Shown here one piece after another: positions 28,788 through 38,564 of a stretch of DNA of 64,000 bases. Origin of the DNA: Motilibacter peucedani (GTDB lineage Bacteria > Actinomycetota > Actinomycetes > Motilibacterales > Motilibacteraceae); assembly GCF_003634695.1 (NCBI RefSeq), contig NZ_RBWV01000013.1:124001-188000 (forward strand), written 5' to 3'. The notes under the pieces are model-generated. The model was given only the letters and a program-made list of their open reading frames with translations, ran no database searches and was not told the DNA's origin. Position 1 is the first letter of the stretch. Every line of letters begins with the position of its first letter. The position numbers and the translations under genes were made by a program.

Positions 28788-30512
28788 GTGAGCGACGACG
28801 GATTCGGCGAGCTGGGCCTGCGGCCCGAGCTGCTGGCGGCACTGGTGACCCTGGGATACGAGGAGCCGACGCCGATCCAGCGGGAGTCGATCCCGCCGCT
28901 GCTCGAGGGCCACGACCTGCTCGGCCAGGCGGCCACCGGCACCGGCAAGACGGCGGCGTTCGCGCTGCCGCTGCTGAGCCGGATCCTCGACCGGCCCGAC
29001 CGCCGCACGCCCGGCGCCCTGATCCTGGTGCCGACCCGCGAGCTCGCGGTGCAGGTGTCGGAGGCCACGCACAAGTACGGCAAGGACCTCGGCGCCCGGG
29101 TGCTGCCGGTCTACGGCGGTGCGCCCATCGGCCACCAGCTGCGCGCGCTCGAGCGCGGTGTCGACGTCGTCGTGGCCACCCCGGGGCGCGCGCTCGACCA
29201 CATCAGCCGCGGCACGCTCGACCTGTCGGCGCTGCAGATGGTCGTGCTCGACGAGGCCGACGAGATGCTCGACATGGGCTTCGCCGAGGACATCGAGTCG
29301 ATCCTCGAGAGCACGCCCGAGGGCCGGCAGACGGTGCTCTTCTCGGCGACCATGCCCGGGCGCGTCGACGCGATCGCGCGCCGGCACCTGCGCGACCCGA
29401 TCCGCATCCAGATCGAGCGCGAGCGGGCCGCCGCGGGCGAGGCGCCGCTGGTGCGGCAGAGCGCCTACGTCGTGTCGCGCGCCTACAAGTCGGCAGCGCT
29501 GGGCCGCGTGCTCGACGTCGAGGCGCCGACCGCCGCCATCGTCTTCTGCCGCACCCGGGACGAGGTCGACACGCTCACCGAGTCGCTCAACGGCCGCGGC
29601 TACCGCGCCGAGGCGCTGCACGGCGGCATGAGCCAGGAGCAGCGCGACCGGGTGATGAACCGCCTGCGCTCGGGCACCGCCGAGCTGCTCATCGCCACCG
29701 ACGTCGCCGCCCGCGGGCTCGACCTCGACCAGCTCACCCACGTCTTCAACTACGACGTGCCCTCGGCTCCCGAGGCCTACGTCCACCGCATCGGCCGCGT
29801 CGGCCGCGCCGGCCGGGCCGGCGTGGCCATCACGCTCGCCGAGCCGCGCGAGCACCGCATGCTCAAGGTCATCGAGCGCGTCACCGGCCAGAAGATCGCC
29901 GTGGCCAAGGTGCCGACCGTGTCCGACCTGCGGGCCCGCCGGCTCGAGATGACCCGCTCCGCGCTCGAGGAGAGCCTGGTCACCGACGAGCTCGACGAGT
30001 TCCGCGTGGTGGTCGAGGCGCTCGCCGGGGAGTTCGACCTCATGGAGATCGCGCTCGCCGCGGTCAAGCTGGCCCACGAGGCGGGCGGCCCGACCACCGA
30101 CGAGGAGGAGATCCCCGAGGTGGCGCCGCGCCCCGAGCGCGAGCAGCGCGCCGGTGGCTCCCACGCCGGCGGCCCGGGCGGCTCCCACTCCGGCGCCGGC
30201 CGCGGGGGCTCGGGCGGCTCCGGTGGCCCGAGCGGGCGGCCGCAGCGCTCGCTGGGCGCCGACTCGACCAAGCTGTGGATCAGCCTCGGGCGCAGCGCGG
30301 GCATCCGCCCGCAGGACCTCGTCGGCGCGATCGCCGGCGAGGCGGGGCTGCCCGGGCGCCAGATCGGCGCCATCGAGATCGCCGACCGGTTCTCGCTGGT
30401 CGAGGTGCCGGAGTCGGCGGCCGAGACGGTCATGCAGGCGCTGCGCGCCACGAAGATCAAGGGCCGCACCGCCGCCGTGCGCCGCGACCGGGGCCACCGC
30501 GAGCGCGGCTGA
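28788..30512 (+). CDS. DEAD-box RNA helicase with DbpA-type RNA-binding tail
   Basis: A 574-residue ATP-dependent RNA helicase: Q motif (GYEEPTPIQ), ATGTGKT (motif I), DEAD (LDEADEMLDMGF), SAT, and HRIGRVGRAGR (motif VI). A Gly/Ser-rich linker (about 450-485) leads to a C-terminal RRM-like DbpA domain (TKLWISLGRSAGIRPQDLVG to IKGRTAAV). CsdA/DeaD proteins of this build act in ribosome assembly and cold adaptation. GTG 28788 has GAGGAG upstream. It is near the four-CSD gene and between the two DUF7455 paralogues. Confidence 0.95.
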   Translation: MSDDGFGELGLRPELLAALVTLGYEEPTPIQRESIPPLLEGHDLLGQAATGTGKTAAFALPLLSRILDRPDRRTPGALILVPTRELAVQVSEATHKYGKDLGARVLPVYGGAPIGHQLRALERGVDVVVATPGRALDHISRGTLDLSALQMVVLDEADEMLDMGFAEDIESILESTPEGRQTVLFSATMPGRVDAIARRHLRDPIRIQIERERAAAGEAPLVRQSAYVVSRAYKSAALGRVLDVEAPTAAIVFCRTRDEVDTLTESLNGRGYRAEALHGGMSQEQRDRVMNRLRSGTAELLIATDVAARGLDLDQLTHVFNYDVPSAPEAYVHRIGRVGRAGRAGVAITLAEPREHRMLKVIERVTGQKIAVAKVPTVSDLRARRLEMTRSALEESLVTDELDEFRVVVEALAGEFDLMEIALAAVKLAHEAGGPTTDEEEIPEVAPRPEREQRAGGSHAGGPGGSHSGAGRGGSGGSGGPSGRPQRSLGADSTKLWISLGRSAGIRPQDLVGAIAGEAGLPGRQIGAIEIADRFSLVEVPESAAETVMQALRATKIKGRTAAVRRDRGHRERG

Positions 30513-30522
30513 GACTTCGTCG

Positions 30523-30547
30523 CCCGTCCGGGCTAAGCCCGGGCGGG
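30523..30547 (+). terminator. Hairpin terminator after the DEAD-box helicase
   Basis: An 11-bp stem with one G-U pair (30523-30533 with 30537-30547, core CCGGGC) around a TAA loop, 10 bp after the helicase stop. No U-tract. Confidence 0.65.
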
Positions 30548-30604
30548 TGGGCGGTCGATGGGGAGAGCACACGTCCCCCGTCGGGCCACGCAGAAGAGGT
30601 GCTC

Positions 30605-30862
30605 ATGAACACCACGGCAACGGACAGCACGGCTGACCCGGTCGCCCAGGCCCCGCTGGCGCCGCTCGTCGTCGCCGACCGCTGCGACAGCTGCGGCGCG
30701 CAGGCGTTCATGCGCGTGCGGCTGCGCTCCGGCGGCGAGCTGCTCTTCTGCGGCCACCACGGCCGCGAGAACGCCCCCGCCCTCGTGGCTGCCGGCGCCT
30801 CGGTGCGCGACGACACCGCGCTCATCAACGTCAAGCCCTCGACCTCGGCCAACGCCCTCTGA
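30605..30862 (+). CDS. DUF7455 zinc-ribbon-like small protein (copy 2)
   Basis: An 85-residue paralogue of the gene at 27028: LAPLVVADRCDSCGAQAF, GELLFCGHH, RDDTALI, differing mainly at both ends. The CxxC and CGHH putative metal ligands are kept. Only 9 bp separate it from the convergent LysE gene. Function unknown; the duplication suggests two differently regulated copies. Confidence 0.92.
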   Translation: MNTTATDSTADPVAQAPLAPLVVADRCDSCGAQAFMRVRLRSGGELLFCGHHGRENAPALVAAGASVRDDTALINVKPSTSANAL

Positions 30863-30871
30863 GCGGACGCC

Positions 30872-31486
30872 TCAGACCGTGCGGCCGAACTCCACGACCA
30901 GGGCGACGCCGGCGGCGACCAGCAGCAGGCCGGCGCCGGTGAGCGCCCGCCGGTAGCCGACCTCGCCCATCCGGCCGGAGCTGCGCCCGACCAGCACGGC
31001 GACGGCCACCTTGGCGCCGACCAGCGTCGCGTAGAAGCCGACCACGAGGGCCACCCCGTGCGAGGGCGCGTCGCGCCAGGCCGACACGGTGAGCGGGCCG
31101 AGGGCCGTCGCCCAGCTGATCCAGGGGTGCGGGCTCAGCAGGTTGACCACGGCGGCGCGGCGCAGCGCCTGCACCAGCGCGGCGGGGGCGGCGGCACGCG
31201 TACGCAGCTGTGCCGTCCGCGCCTCGCGCACCGTCGCGACGCCCGACCAGACCACGAAGACGCCGCCGACCACCCCGACCGCGCCGAGCGCGGCCTCGGG
31301 CAGGTGCTGCAGCACCAGCAGCACGCCCGTCACCACCAGCACGTCGCTCAGCAGTGGCGCGCACGCCGTGGCGGCGCCGGCCCGCCAGCCCGAGCGCAGG
31401 GTCTCGGTCACCACCAGGGCGAGCAGCGGGCCCGGGCTGATGCCGGCGGCCAGCCCGATGCTCAGCCCCAGGGCCAGCGCGTCCAC
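30872..31486 (-). CDS. LysE/RhtB family exporter
   Basis: A 204-residue membrane protein with about six transmembrane helices and the family's N-terminal [20 protein letters not shown] signature. LysE/RhtB proteins export amino acids or related metabolites. GTG 31486 gives the expected short N-terminus. It diverges from the MerR gene at 31553 with 66 bp between starts, so the two could share an operator; the exported substrate is unknown. Confidence 0.88.
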   Translation of the reverse strand: MDALALGLSIGLAAGISPGPLLALVVTETLRSGWRAGAATACAPLLSDVLVVTGVLLVLQHLPEAALGAVGVVGGVFVVWSGVATVREARTAQLRTRAAAPAALVQALRRAAVVNLLSPHPWISWATALGPLTVSAWRDAPSHGVALVVGFYATLVGAKVAVAVLVGRSSGRMGEVGYRRALTGAGLLLVAAGVALVVEFGRTV

Positions 31487-31552
31487 GGCCGAGACCGTAG
31501 CGGGTGCACGTCCCCCGCCCGGACCTTCACACGGTCCTGCTAAGGTTGGGCC

Positions 31553-31954
31553 ATGGAGCTCGCCACGGTGCAGGAGGCAGCGGCCACCACGGGGTGGTCG
31601 CCGCGCATGCTGCGCTACGTCGAGCAGCGCGGGCTGGTCGTGCCGCGGCGCTCCAGCGCCGGCTACCGCCTCTACGGCCCGGCCGAGCTCGACCGGCTGC
31701 GCACGCTGCGCACCCTGCTCGACGAGACCGGGCTCGAGCTCTCCGACGTGGCGGTCGCGCTGCGCCTGCGCCGGGAGCGCGCGCTGCACGAGGCCGTCGA
31801 CGGGTGGCTGGACGGCGTACCCCCGGCGCCGCCCGCCGCAGGCGCCGCCGGCTCGGCCGACGCGCTCGACGCCCTGCGCTGGGACCAGGAGCGCCACCTG
31901 CGCCTGTTGCGCTCCGGCCAACATTCACGCAACAATGTCAAGGAAGCCCAGTGA
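31553..31954 (+). CDS. MerR-family transcriptional regulator
   Basis: A 133-residue regulator with the winged helix ([38 protein letters not shown]) and a short dimerisation helix; the effector end is brief, ending [11 protein letters not shown], without cysteines for metal sensing. It stands 19 bp upstream of ahcY on the same strand and divergent from the LysE exporter. Control of ahcY or of the exporter is inferred from position. Confidence 0.9.
   Translation: MELATVQEAAATTGWSPRMLRYVEQRGLVVPRRSSAGYRLYGPAELDRLRTLRTLLDETGLELSDVAVALRLRRERALHEAVDGWLDGVPPAPPAAGAAGSADALDALRWDQERHLRLLRSGQHSRNNVKEAQ
31907..31938 (+). promoter_or_regulatory. Possible ahcY promoter/operator at the 3' end of the MerR gene
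   Basis: TTGCGC (31907-31912) and AACAAT (31931-31936) are 18 bp apart, and a 5-bp dyad ACATT-N8-AATGT (31921-31938) overlaps the spacer and the -10, an arrangement typical of MerR-type operators. This AT-rich patch stands out from its GC-rich surroundings. The match is weak and unproven. Confidence 0.3.
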
Positions 31955-31973
31955 ACCACCCGAGGGAGACTGC

Positions 31974-33476
<1,503 letters not shown>

Positions 33477-33506
33477 GCCTCCGCGCCTCCCGGCGGGCCC
33501 GGCACT

Positions 33507-34748
33507 GTGACGACAGCACGGCGCATCGAGCGTTCTGAGCGCTCGATGCCCGTGCTGTCGCGCGTCCGGGACCAGTGGAGCAGGAGCCGCCCGCTCACGG
33601 GTGTCGTCGTCGCAGGCTGCCTGCCGCTGACCGCGGAGACCGGGGCCCTGGCGCGCACCCTGCGGGCGGGCGGCGCGGAGCTGGTGCTGTGCTCGTCCAA
33701 CCCGCTCTCGACCCAGGACGACGTCACCGCCTCGCTGCGCGAGCAGGGCATCGCGGTCCACGCCAGGCGCGGGGTCGACCGCGCGGGCTACTACGACGAC
33801 GTGCGCGCCACGCTCGACGCGCTGACCGGTGCTGGGCGCGCGGTGCTGCTCGACGACGGCTGCGACCTCATCAGCACCCTGCACCAGGAGCGCCCCGACC
33901 TGCTGGGGACGGGTGCGCTGCTCGGCGCCAGCGAGCAGACGGGCACGGGAGTGCTCCGGCTGCGCCAGCTCGCCCGCGACGGCGCCCTGTCCCTGCCGGT
34001 CGTCGCCGTCAACGACACCCCGGTCAAGCGGGTGGTCGACAACCGGTGGGGGAGCGGGCAGTCCACCGTCGACGCGCTGCTGCGCGCCACCGGGATGCTT
34101 CTCGCCGGGCGGGTCTGCGTGGTCGCCGGCTTCGGCGACGTCGGCAGGGGAGTGGCGACCCGGCTGCGCGGGCTCGGCGCCCAGGTGGTCGTCACCGAGG
34201 TCGACCCCGTCGCCGCGCTCGACGCCACGCTCGACGGCTTCCGCGTGCTGCCGATGGCCGCTGCTGCGGCCGAGGCCCACGTGGTCGTCACCGCCACCGG
34301 CGGCGTCGACGTCGTGGGCGCGCGCCACCTCCCCCTGCTGCGCGACGGCGTGGTGCTCGCCAACGCCGGGCACTTCGACGTCGAGGTCGACGTGCGGGCG
34401 CTGCTGGCCGCTGCGTCCGACCGCGAGCCCGACGTGCGGCCGGCGCTGGACGAGTACACCCTGGCCGACGGCCGGCGGGTGCTGCTGGTGGCCGAGGGCC
34501 GGGTCGCGGGGCTGGCGGCGGCCGAGGGCAGCCCCCCGGCGGTCATGGACCTCGCCTTCGCGCTGCAGGCCCTCACGGTCCGCTGGCTGGTCGGCTCCGC
34601 CGGCACCCTCGCCGAGGGCGTCCACGAGCTGCCCACCGAGATCGACCAGCGGGTCGCCGCGCTGGCCCTCGAGTCCCTCGGCGTCGAGGTCGACCGGCTC
34701 AGCACGGCGCAGGCGACCTACCTGCGCTCCTGGCGCTCGGGGTCCTAG
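33507..34748 (+). CDS. Divergent AhcY homologue, Thermotoga/archaeal class, substrate histidines replaced
   Basis: A 413-residue homologue of S-adenosylhomocysteine hydrolase, 30 bp after ahcY. It resembles the shorter Thermotoga/archaeal class: MPVLSRV, SNPLSTQDDV, GSGQSTVDALLRAT, NAGHFDVEVD, VMDLAFALQ and a YLRSW end with no KADHYRY tail. NAD motif GFGDVGRG, DDGCD, SEQTGTG and the VKRVVDN Lys/Asp are kept. The His of GSLHMT reads GCLPLT (Pro), and the His of GHPS reads GSPP (Ser). Both normally contact substrate, so activity is doubtful or altered. GTG 33507 is preferred because RIERSERSMPVL aligns with the class N-terminus; ATG 33546 lies inside a hairpin. Confidence 0.85.
   Translation: MTTARRIERSERSMPVLSRVRDQWSRSRPLTGVVVAGCLPLTAETGALARTLRAGGAELVLCSSNPLSTQDDVTASLREQGIAVHARRGVDRAGYYDDVRATLDALTGAGRAVLLDDGCDLISTLHQERPDLLGTGALLGASEQTGTGVLRLRQLARDGALSLPVVAVNDTPVKRVVDNRWGSGQSTVDALLRATGMLLAGRVCVVAGFGDVGRGVATRLRGLGAQVVVTEVDPVAALDATLDGFRVLPMAAAAAEAHVVVTATGGVDVVGARHLPLLRDGVVLANAGHFDVEVDVRALLAAASDREPDVRPALDEYTLADGRRVLLVAEGRVAGLAAAEGSPPAVMDLAFALQALTVRWLVGSAGTLAEGVHELPTEIDQRVAALALESLGVEVDRLSTAQATYLRSWRSGS
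33511..33560 (+). promoter_or_regulatory. Long hairpin over the 5' end of the second AhcY homologue
   Basis: A 22-nt arm (33511-33532) pairs with 33540-33560 over 21 bp with a single bulged C at 33522 and a loop of about 7 nt. It begins 4 bases after the GTG start and contains the alternative ATG (33546). It could terminate ahcY transcripts, limit translation of the second gene, or be a protein-binding palindrome (core GCATCGAGCG...CGCTCGATGC). No U-tract follows. Confidence 0.75.
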
Positions 34749-34787
34749 CCCCGAGAGCCAGCAGCGGCAGGCAGGTCGGGAGGGGGC

Positions 34788-35975
34788 CTAGTCGCGCCCG
34801 ATGAGGTGCTTGAGCGCCAGGCGCTGCACCCGGGCGTAGCCGTAGCCCTTGGTCCGGGCGGCCTCGAGGTCGTAGTCCTCGAACGACGAGCGGTCGGCCA
34901 GCAGCTGCTCGTAGGACTCGCCCACGTCGAGCGTGGGGTTGGCGAGCTCGGCCACCTGCGCGGCCGCGAGCGCCTCCTGCACCTCGGGGTCGGCGCGGAA
35001 GGCCTGCGCCCGCTCCTTGAGCGAGAGGTAGAGCTCCATGTTGGCCGACGCCGACTGCCAGACGCCCTCCATGTCCTCGGTGCGCAGCGGCTTGTAGTCG
35101 AAGTGGCGGTCGCCGTCGTAGGTCGGGCCGCCGCCGGGCGCGCCGTTCTCCAGCAGGTCGACCGTCGAGAACGCCTGGAGCAGGTCGCCGTAGCCGAAGA
35201 CCAGGTCCTGGTCGTAGCGCGGGCCCTTCTGGCCGTTGAGGTCGATGTGGAAGAGCTTGCCCTGCCAGAGGGCCTGCGCGATGCCGTGGGTGTAGTTGAG
35301 GCTGGCCATCTGCTCGTGGCCGACCTCGGGGTTGATGCCGACCATGTCGGCGTGCTCGAGCTCGTTGATGAACGCCAGCGCGTGCCCGATCGAGGGCAGC
35401 AGGATGTCGCCGCGGGGCTCGTTGGGCTTGGGCTCGATGGCGAACCTCATGCCGTAGCCCTTGTCGATGGAGTACTGCGCGAGCAGGTCGATGCCCTCGC
35501 GGTAGCGGTCGAGCGCCGAGCGGATGTCCTTGGCGAAGTCGACCTCGGAGCCCTCGCGTCCGCCCCAGAACACGTAGATCTGGGCGCCGAGCTCGGCGGC
35601 GAGGTCCATGTTGCGCATGACCTTGCGCAGCGCGTAGCGGCGGACCGAGCGGTCGTTGCTGGTGAAGCCGCCGTCCTTGAAGACCGGGTCGCCGAACAGG
35701 TTCGTGGTCACCATCGGCACTTCCATGCCGGTGTCCTGCAGTGCCTGCTTGAACTCGGCGATGATCCGGTCGCGCTCGGAGGAGCTGCTCCCCGGCGGGA
35801 TCAGGTCGTCGTCGTGGAAGGTGATGCCGTAGGCGCCGATCTCGGAGAGCTTGTGCACTGCCTCGACGCCGGCGAGCACCGGCCTGGTCGCCTCGCCGAA
35901 CAGGTCTCGGGCCTGCCAGCCGACGGTCCAGAGACCGAAGCTGAACTTGTCCTCGCGGGTGGGCTGCGGTGCCAT
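34788..35975 (-). CDS. xylA: Xylose isomerase
   Basis: XylA interconverts D-xylose and D-xylulose (and glucose/fructose). The 395-residue protein matches Streptomyces-type enzymes with all catalytic residues in place: H54 and D57 (TFHDDDL), E181 and K183 ([11 protein letters not shown]), E217 and H220 ([10 protein letters not shown]). AGGAGG precedes the ATG at 35975. No xylulokinase, xylose transporter or ROK repressor is nearby, so the gene is isolated from the usual operon. Confidence 0.97.
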   Translation of the reverse strand: MAPQPTREDKFSFGLWTVGWQARDLFGEATRPVLAGVEAVHKLSEIGAYGITFHDDDLIPPGSSSSERDRIIAEFKQALQDTGMEVPMVTTNLFGDPVFKDGGFTSNDRSVRRYALRKVMRNMDLAAELGAQIYVFWGGREGSEVDFAKDIRSALDRYREGIDLLAQYSIDKGYGMRFAIEPKPNEPRGDILLPSIGHALAFINELEHADMVGINPEVGHEQMASLNYTHGIAQALWQGKLFHIDLNGQKGPRYDQDLVFGYGDLLQAFSTVDLLENGAPGGGPTYDGDRHFDYKPLRTEDMEGVWQSASANMELYLSLKERAQAFRADPEVQEALAAAQVAELANPTLDVGESYEQLLADRSSFEDYDLEAARTKGYGYARVQRLALKHLIGRD

Positions 35976-36086
35976 GCGTCCTCCTGGTCGAGCTCCGGCG
36001 TGGTCCGGGTCTCCGCTCCCCGTTCCACCAGGCACCCCGGCGAAACGTCCGCGCGCGCGGCGGGCGGCGTCCGGGAGGATGGGGCC

Positions 36087-36725
36087 GTGCGGACGACTCT
36101 GACCTGGCGGGTGCCCCAGCTGGTGGTGGGGCTGCTGCTCTACGGCGCCTCCGACGCGCTGCTCGTGCGCGCCGGACTCGGCCTCGACCCGTGGACCAGC
36201 CTGCACCAGGGCCTCTCGGAGCGCATCGGGCTGGTCACGAACCTGGTGGGGCTGGTCGTGCTGCTGCTGTGGCTGCCGCTGCGCCGGCGCCCGGGCGTCG
36301 GGACGGTCGCCAACGTCGCGCTGGTGGGCACCGCGATGGACGCCGCTCTCGCCGTGCTGCCGACGCCGCACGCGCTCGGCGTGCGGGTGCCGCTGCTGCT
36401 GGCGGGCGTGCTGCTCAACGCGCTGGCCACGGCGACCTACGTGGGTGCGGGGCTCGGCTCGGGCCCACGCGACGGCCTGAGCCTGGGGCTGGCCGACCGC
36501 GGGCTGACGCTCTGGCGGGTGCGGACGACGATCGAGGTCGGCGTGCTGGTCACCGGCGTGCTGCTCGGCGGCTCGGCCGGGGTCGGCACCGTCGTCTACG
36601 CCGTGGCGATCGGCCCGCTGGTCCACCGCCTGCTGCCGGTGCTCAGCGTGCCGGCTCAGACGGGCGGGGCGAACCCCGAGCCGGTGCTCGCCGAGCCGCC
36701 CGTCTGCGGCACGGCGGCGGGGTAG
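36087..36725 (+). CDS. YczE/YitT-like integral membrane protein
   Basis: A 212-residue membrane protein with about five transmembrane helices and the YczE signature: [24 protein letters not shown] near the N-terminus and [19 protein letters not shown] in the middle. Function of this family is not established. GTG 36087 follows GGGAGG. Its last 70 bp overlap the convergent RDD gene. Confidence 0.88.
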   Translation: MRTTLTWRVPQLVVGLLLYGASDALLVRAGLGLDPWTSLHQGLSERIGLVTNLVGLVVLLLWLPLRRRPGVGTVANVALVGTAMDAALAVLPTPHALGVRVPLLLAGVLLNALATATYVGAGLGSGPRDGLSLGLADRGLTLWRVRTTIEVGVLVTGVLLGGSAGVGTVVYAVAIGPLVHRLLPVLSVPAQTGGANPEPVLAEPPVCGTAAG

Positions 36726-37546
36726 GGAGCGGGCGCGTACCCGACGGGCGCGTGCTGCACCGGCGCGTACGCGGCCGGAGGAGGCGCGGGCACCGGGACG
36801 TACGTCGGGGTGACCCGCGCGAGCTCGCGCCGCCGGCGCTCGGCGAGCACGGTCGCGAGGTAGGGCTCGGCGGGCAGCCCGGGGGGCGGCGGCGGGGTGA
36901 CCCGCGCGGCGACGGCAGAGGCCAGCTGGCCCGCCAGCCGGGCCCGGCTGCCGTCGTGGAGGAGCGGCGCGCGCGAGAGGAAGGTGCGCGCCTCGAGCGC
37001 CAGCCCGTCGGGCAGGGCCGAGAGCTCGAGCGCGCCCGCCCACTGCGCCAGCCCGGGCGCCACCAGCGGCACCGGCCGGGAGAGCGAGGGCACCCGCTCG
37101 CGGACCACCACCGTGCCGGCCAGCTGGTCGCCCAGCCGCTTGCCGCGCTCGGAGACCATCGAGGCGATCAGCGCGGCGCTGCCCGAGGTCAGGTAGAGCT
37201 CGCCGAAGCCGACCAGCGCCCGGACCAGCGCGTGGCGGAAGCGCTCCGGGCCGCCGTCGTCGCGCACGACGCGCAGCCCGAACGCGAGCTTGCCGAGGCT
37301 GCGCCCGCGGGTCAGCGTCTCGAAGACGACGGGGTAGCCGATGAGCACGCCGACCACCCCGACGACGGTCAGCCCCGCGACGACGGCGGAGTCGAAGGCG
37401 CCGAGGCCCAGGGTCACCGCCAGGAAGATCGCGTAGAGCGCTGCGAACTGCACCGCGAGGTCGAGGAGCAGCGCCAGCGAGCGCGACACGAAGCTCGCGG
37501 TCCGCAGGTCGAGGGCGACCGCCTCACCGGTCACGAGGGAGCTCAC
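36656..37546 (-). CDS. RDD-family membrane protein
   Basis: A 296-residue protein: an RDD domain with three to four transmembrane helices in the first 150 residues ([46 protein letters not shown]), then a cytosolic region and a Pro/Tyr/Ala-rich end. RDD proteins are proposed ion or small-solute transporters. It is divergent from the SpoIIM gene, only 18 bp apart, a pairing conserved in actinobacteria beside the MoxR/DUF58 cluster. Confidence 0.9.
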   Translation of the reverse strand: MSSLVTGEAVALDLRTASFVSRSLALLLDLAVQFAALYAIFLAVTLGLGAFDSAVVAGLTVVGVVGVLIGYPVVFETLTRGRSLGKLAFGLRVVRDDGGPERFRHALVRALVGFGELYLTSGSAALIASMVSERGKRLGDQLAGTVVVRERVPSLSRPVPLVAPGLAQWAGALELSALPDGLALEARTFLSRAPLLHDGSRARLAGQLASAVAARVTPPPPPGLPAEPYLATVLAERRRRELARVTPTYVPVPAPPPAAYAPVQHAPVGYAPAPYPAAVPQTGGSASTGSGFAPPV

Positions 37547-37564
37547 CGGGCTAGTCTGCCCGCG

Positions 37565-38557
37565 ATGGACGTCGACGCCTACGTCGTGGCCCGCACCGCG
37601 GAGTGGGCGCGGCTCGAGGAGCTCGCCGCGCGCCGCCGGCTGTCGGGGCCCGAGTCCGACGAGCTGGTGCGGCTCTACCAGCGCGCGGCGACCTCGCTCT
37701 CGGTGGTCCAGTCCGCCTCGCCCGACCCTGCGCTGGTCGGCCGGCTCTCCTCGCTGGTCGCCCGCGCCCGGTCGGCAGTCACCGGCGCGCACACTCCGGC
37801 CTGGCGCGACCTCGCCCGCTTCTTCGCCGTCGTCTTCCCGACCGCGGTGTGGCGGGCGCGCTGGTGGGTGGCCGGAGCCGCGGGCGCGTCGGCGGCGGTG
37901 GCCGTGGCCGCGGGCGCCTGGGTGGCGGCCGACCCCACCGTGGCCGCGACGATCACGCCGCCCGAGGGGGTCCGGCAGTTCCGCCGCGAGTTCGTCGACT
38001 ACTACTCCGAGCACCCGCACGGCGCCTTCGCCTTCTCGGTGTGGACCAACAACGCGTGGGTGGCGGCCCAGTGCCTGCTCACCGGCATCTCGCTGCTCTT
38101 CCCGCTGTGGGTGCTGCTCCAGAACGCGCTCAACGTCGGCGTGAGCGGCGGGCTGCTCGCGCGTGAAGGCGGCCTCGGCACGTTCTTCTCCTACATCCTC
38201 CCGCACGGGATGCTCGAGCTGACCAGCATCTTCGTCGCCGCGGGGGCCGGGCTGCGGCTCGGCTGGGCCTGGGTCGCGCCCGGTCGCCGCACCCGCGCGA
38301 CCGCGCTCGGCGTCGAGGGCCGGGCCATGGCGGCGGTGGCGCTGGGACTGGTGCCGGTCTTCGCCGTGGCCGGCACGATCGAGGGCTTCGTGACCCCGAG
38401 CGGGCTGTGGTCGCCGGTCAAGCTCGCCATCGGCGCGCTGGCGCTGGGCGGCTTCCTGGCCTACGTCGGGGTCCTCGGCTCGCGCGGCGCGAGGGCCGGC
38501 GAGACGGGCGACCTGCTCGCGGACGAGGGAGCGGCCGAGCTGCCCTGGGCGGGCTAG
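37565..38557 (+). CDS. SpoIIM-like stage II sporulation protein M family membrane protein
   Basis: A 330-residue protein with a cytosolic helical N-terminus (1-100) and about six transmembrane helices. Family features include REFVDYYSEHPHGAFAFSVWTNNAW and FFSYILPHGMLELTSIFVAAGAGLRLGWA. In Bacillus SpoIIM helps septal wall remodelling during engulfment; in actinobacteria its homologues sit with RDD and MoxR/DUF58 genes and need not be linked to sporulation. It is convergent with the DUF58 gene, 7 bp away. Confidence 0.92.
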   Translation: MDVDAYVVARTAEWARLEELAARRRLSGPESDELVRLYQRAATSLSVVQSASPDPALVGRLSSLVARARSAVTGAHTPAWRDLARFFAVVFPTAVWRARWWVAGAAGASAAVAVAAGAWVAADPTVAATITPPEGVRQFRREFVDYYSEHPHGAFAFSVWTNNAWVAAQCLLTGISLLFPLWVLLQNALNVGVSGGLLAREGGLGTFFSYILPHGMLELTSIFVAAGAGLRLGWAWVAPGRRTRATALGVEGRAMAAVALGLVPVFAVAGTIEGFVTPSGLWSPVKLAIGALALGGFLAYVGVLGSRGARAGETGDLLADEGAAELPWAG

Positions 38558-38564
38558 CGGCCGG

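Noticed and set aside
27338-30862. A 1174-codon forward frame across the glycosidase, helicase and DUF7455 genes
   Set aside because: It is antisense to the glycosidase and out of frame with the DEAD-box helicase; only its last 85 codons (from 30605) are a recognisable protein.
31955-31973. SAH or SAM riboswitch upstream of ahcY
   Set aside because: Only 19 bp separate the MerR stop and ahcY; no room for an aptamer and no matching consensus in the flanks.
33507-34748. Second AhcY gene as a decaying pseudogene
   Set aside because: The frame is intact over 413 codons, codon use matches neighbours and most motifs are preserved; substitutions are focused on substrate contacts.
34788-35975. Xylose utilisation operon
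   Set aside because: Only xylA is present; no kinase, transporter or regulator of xylose use adjoins it.
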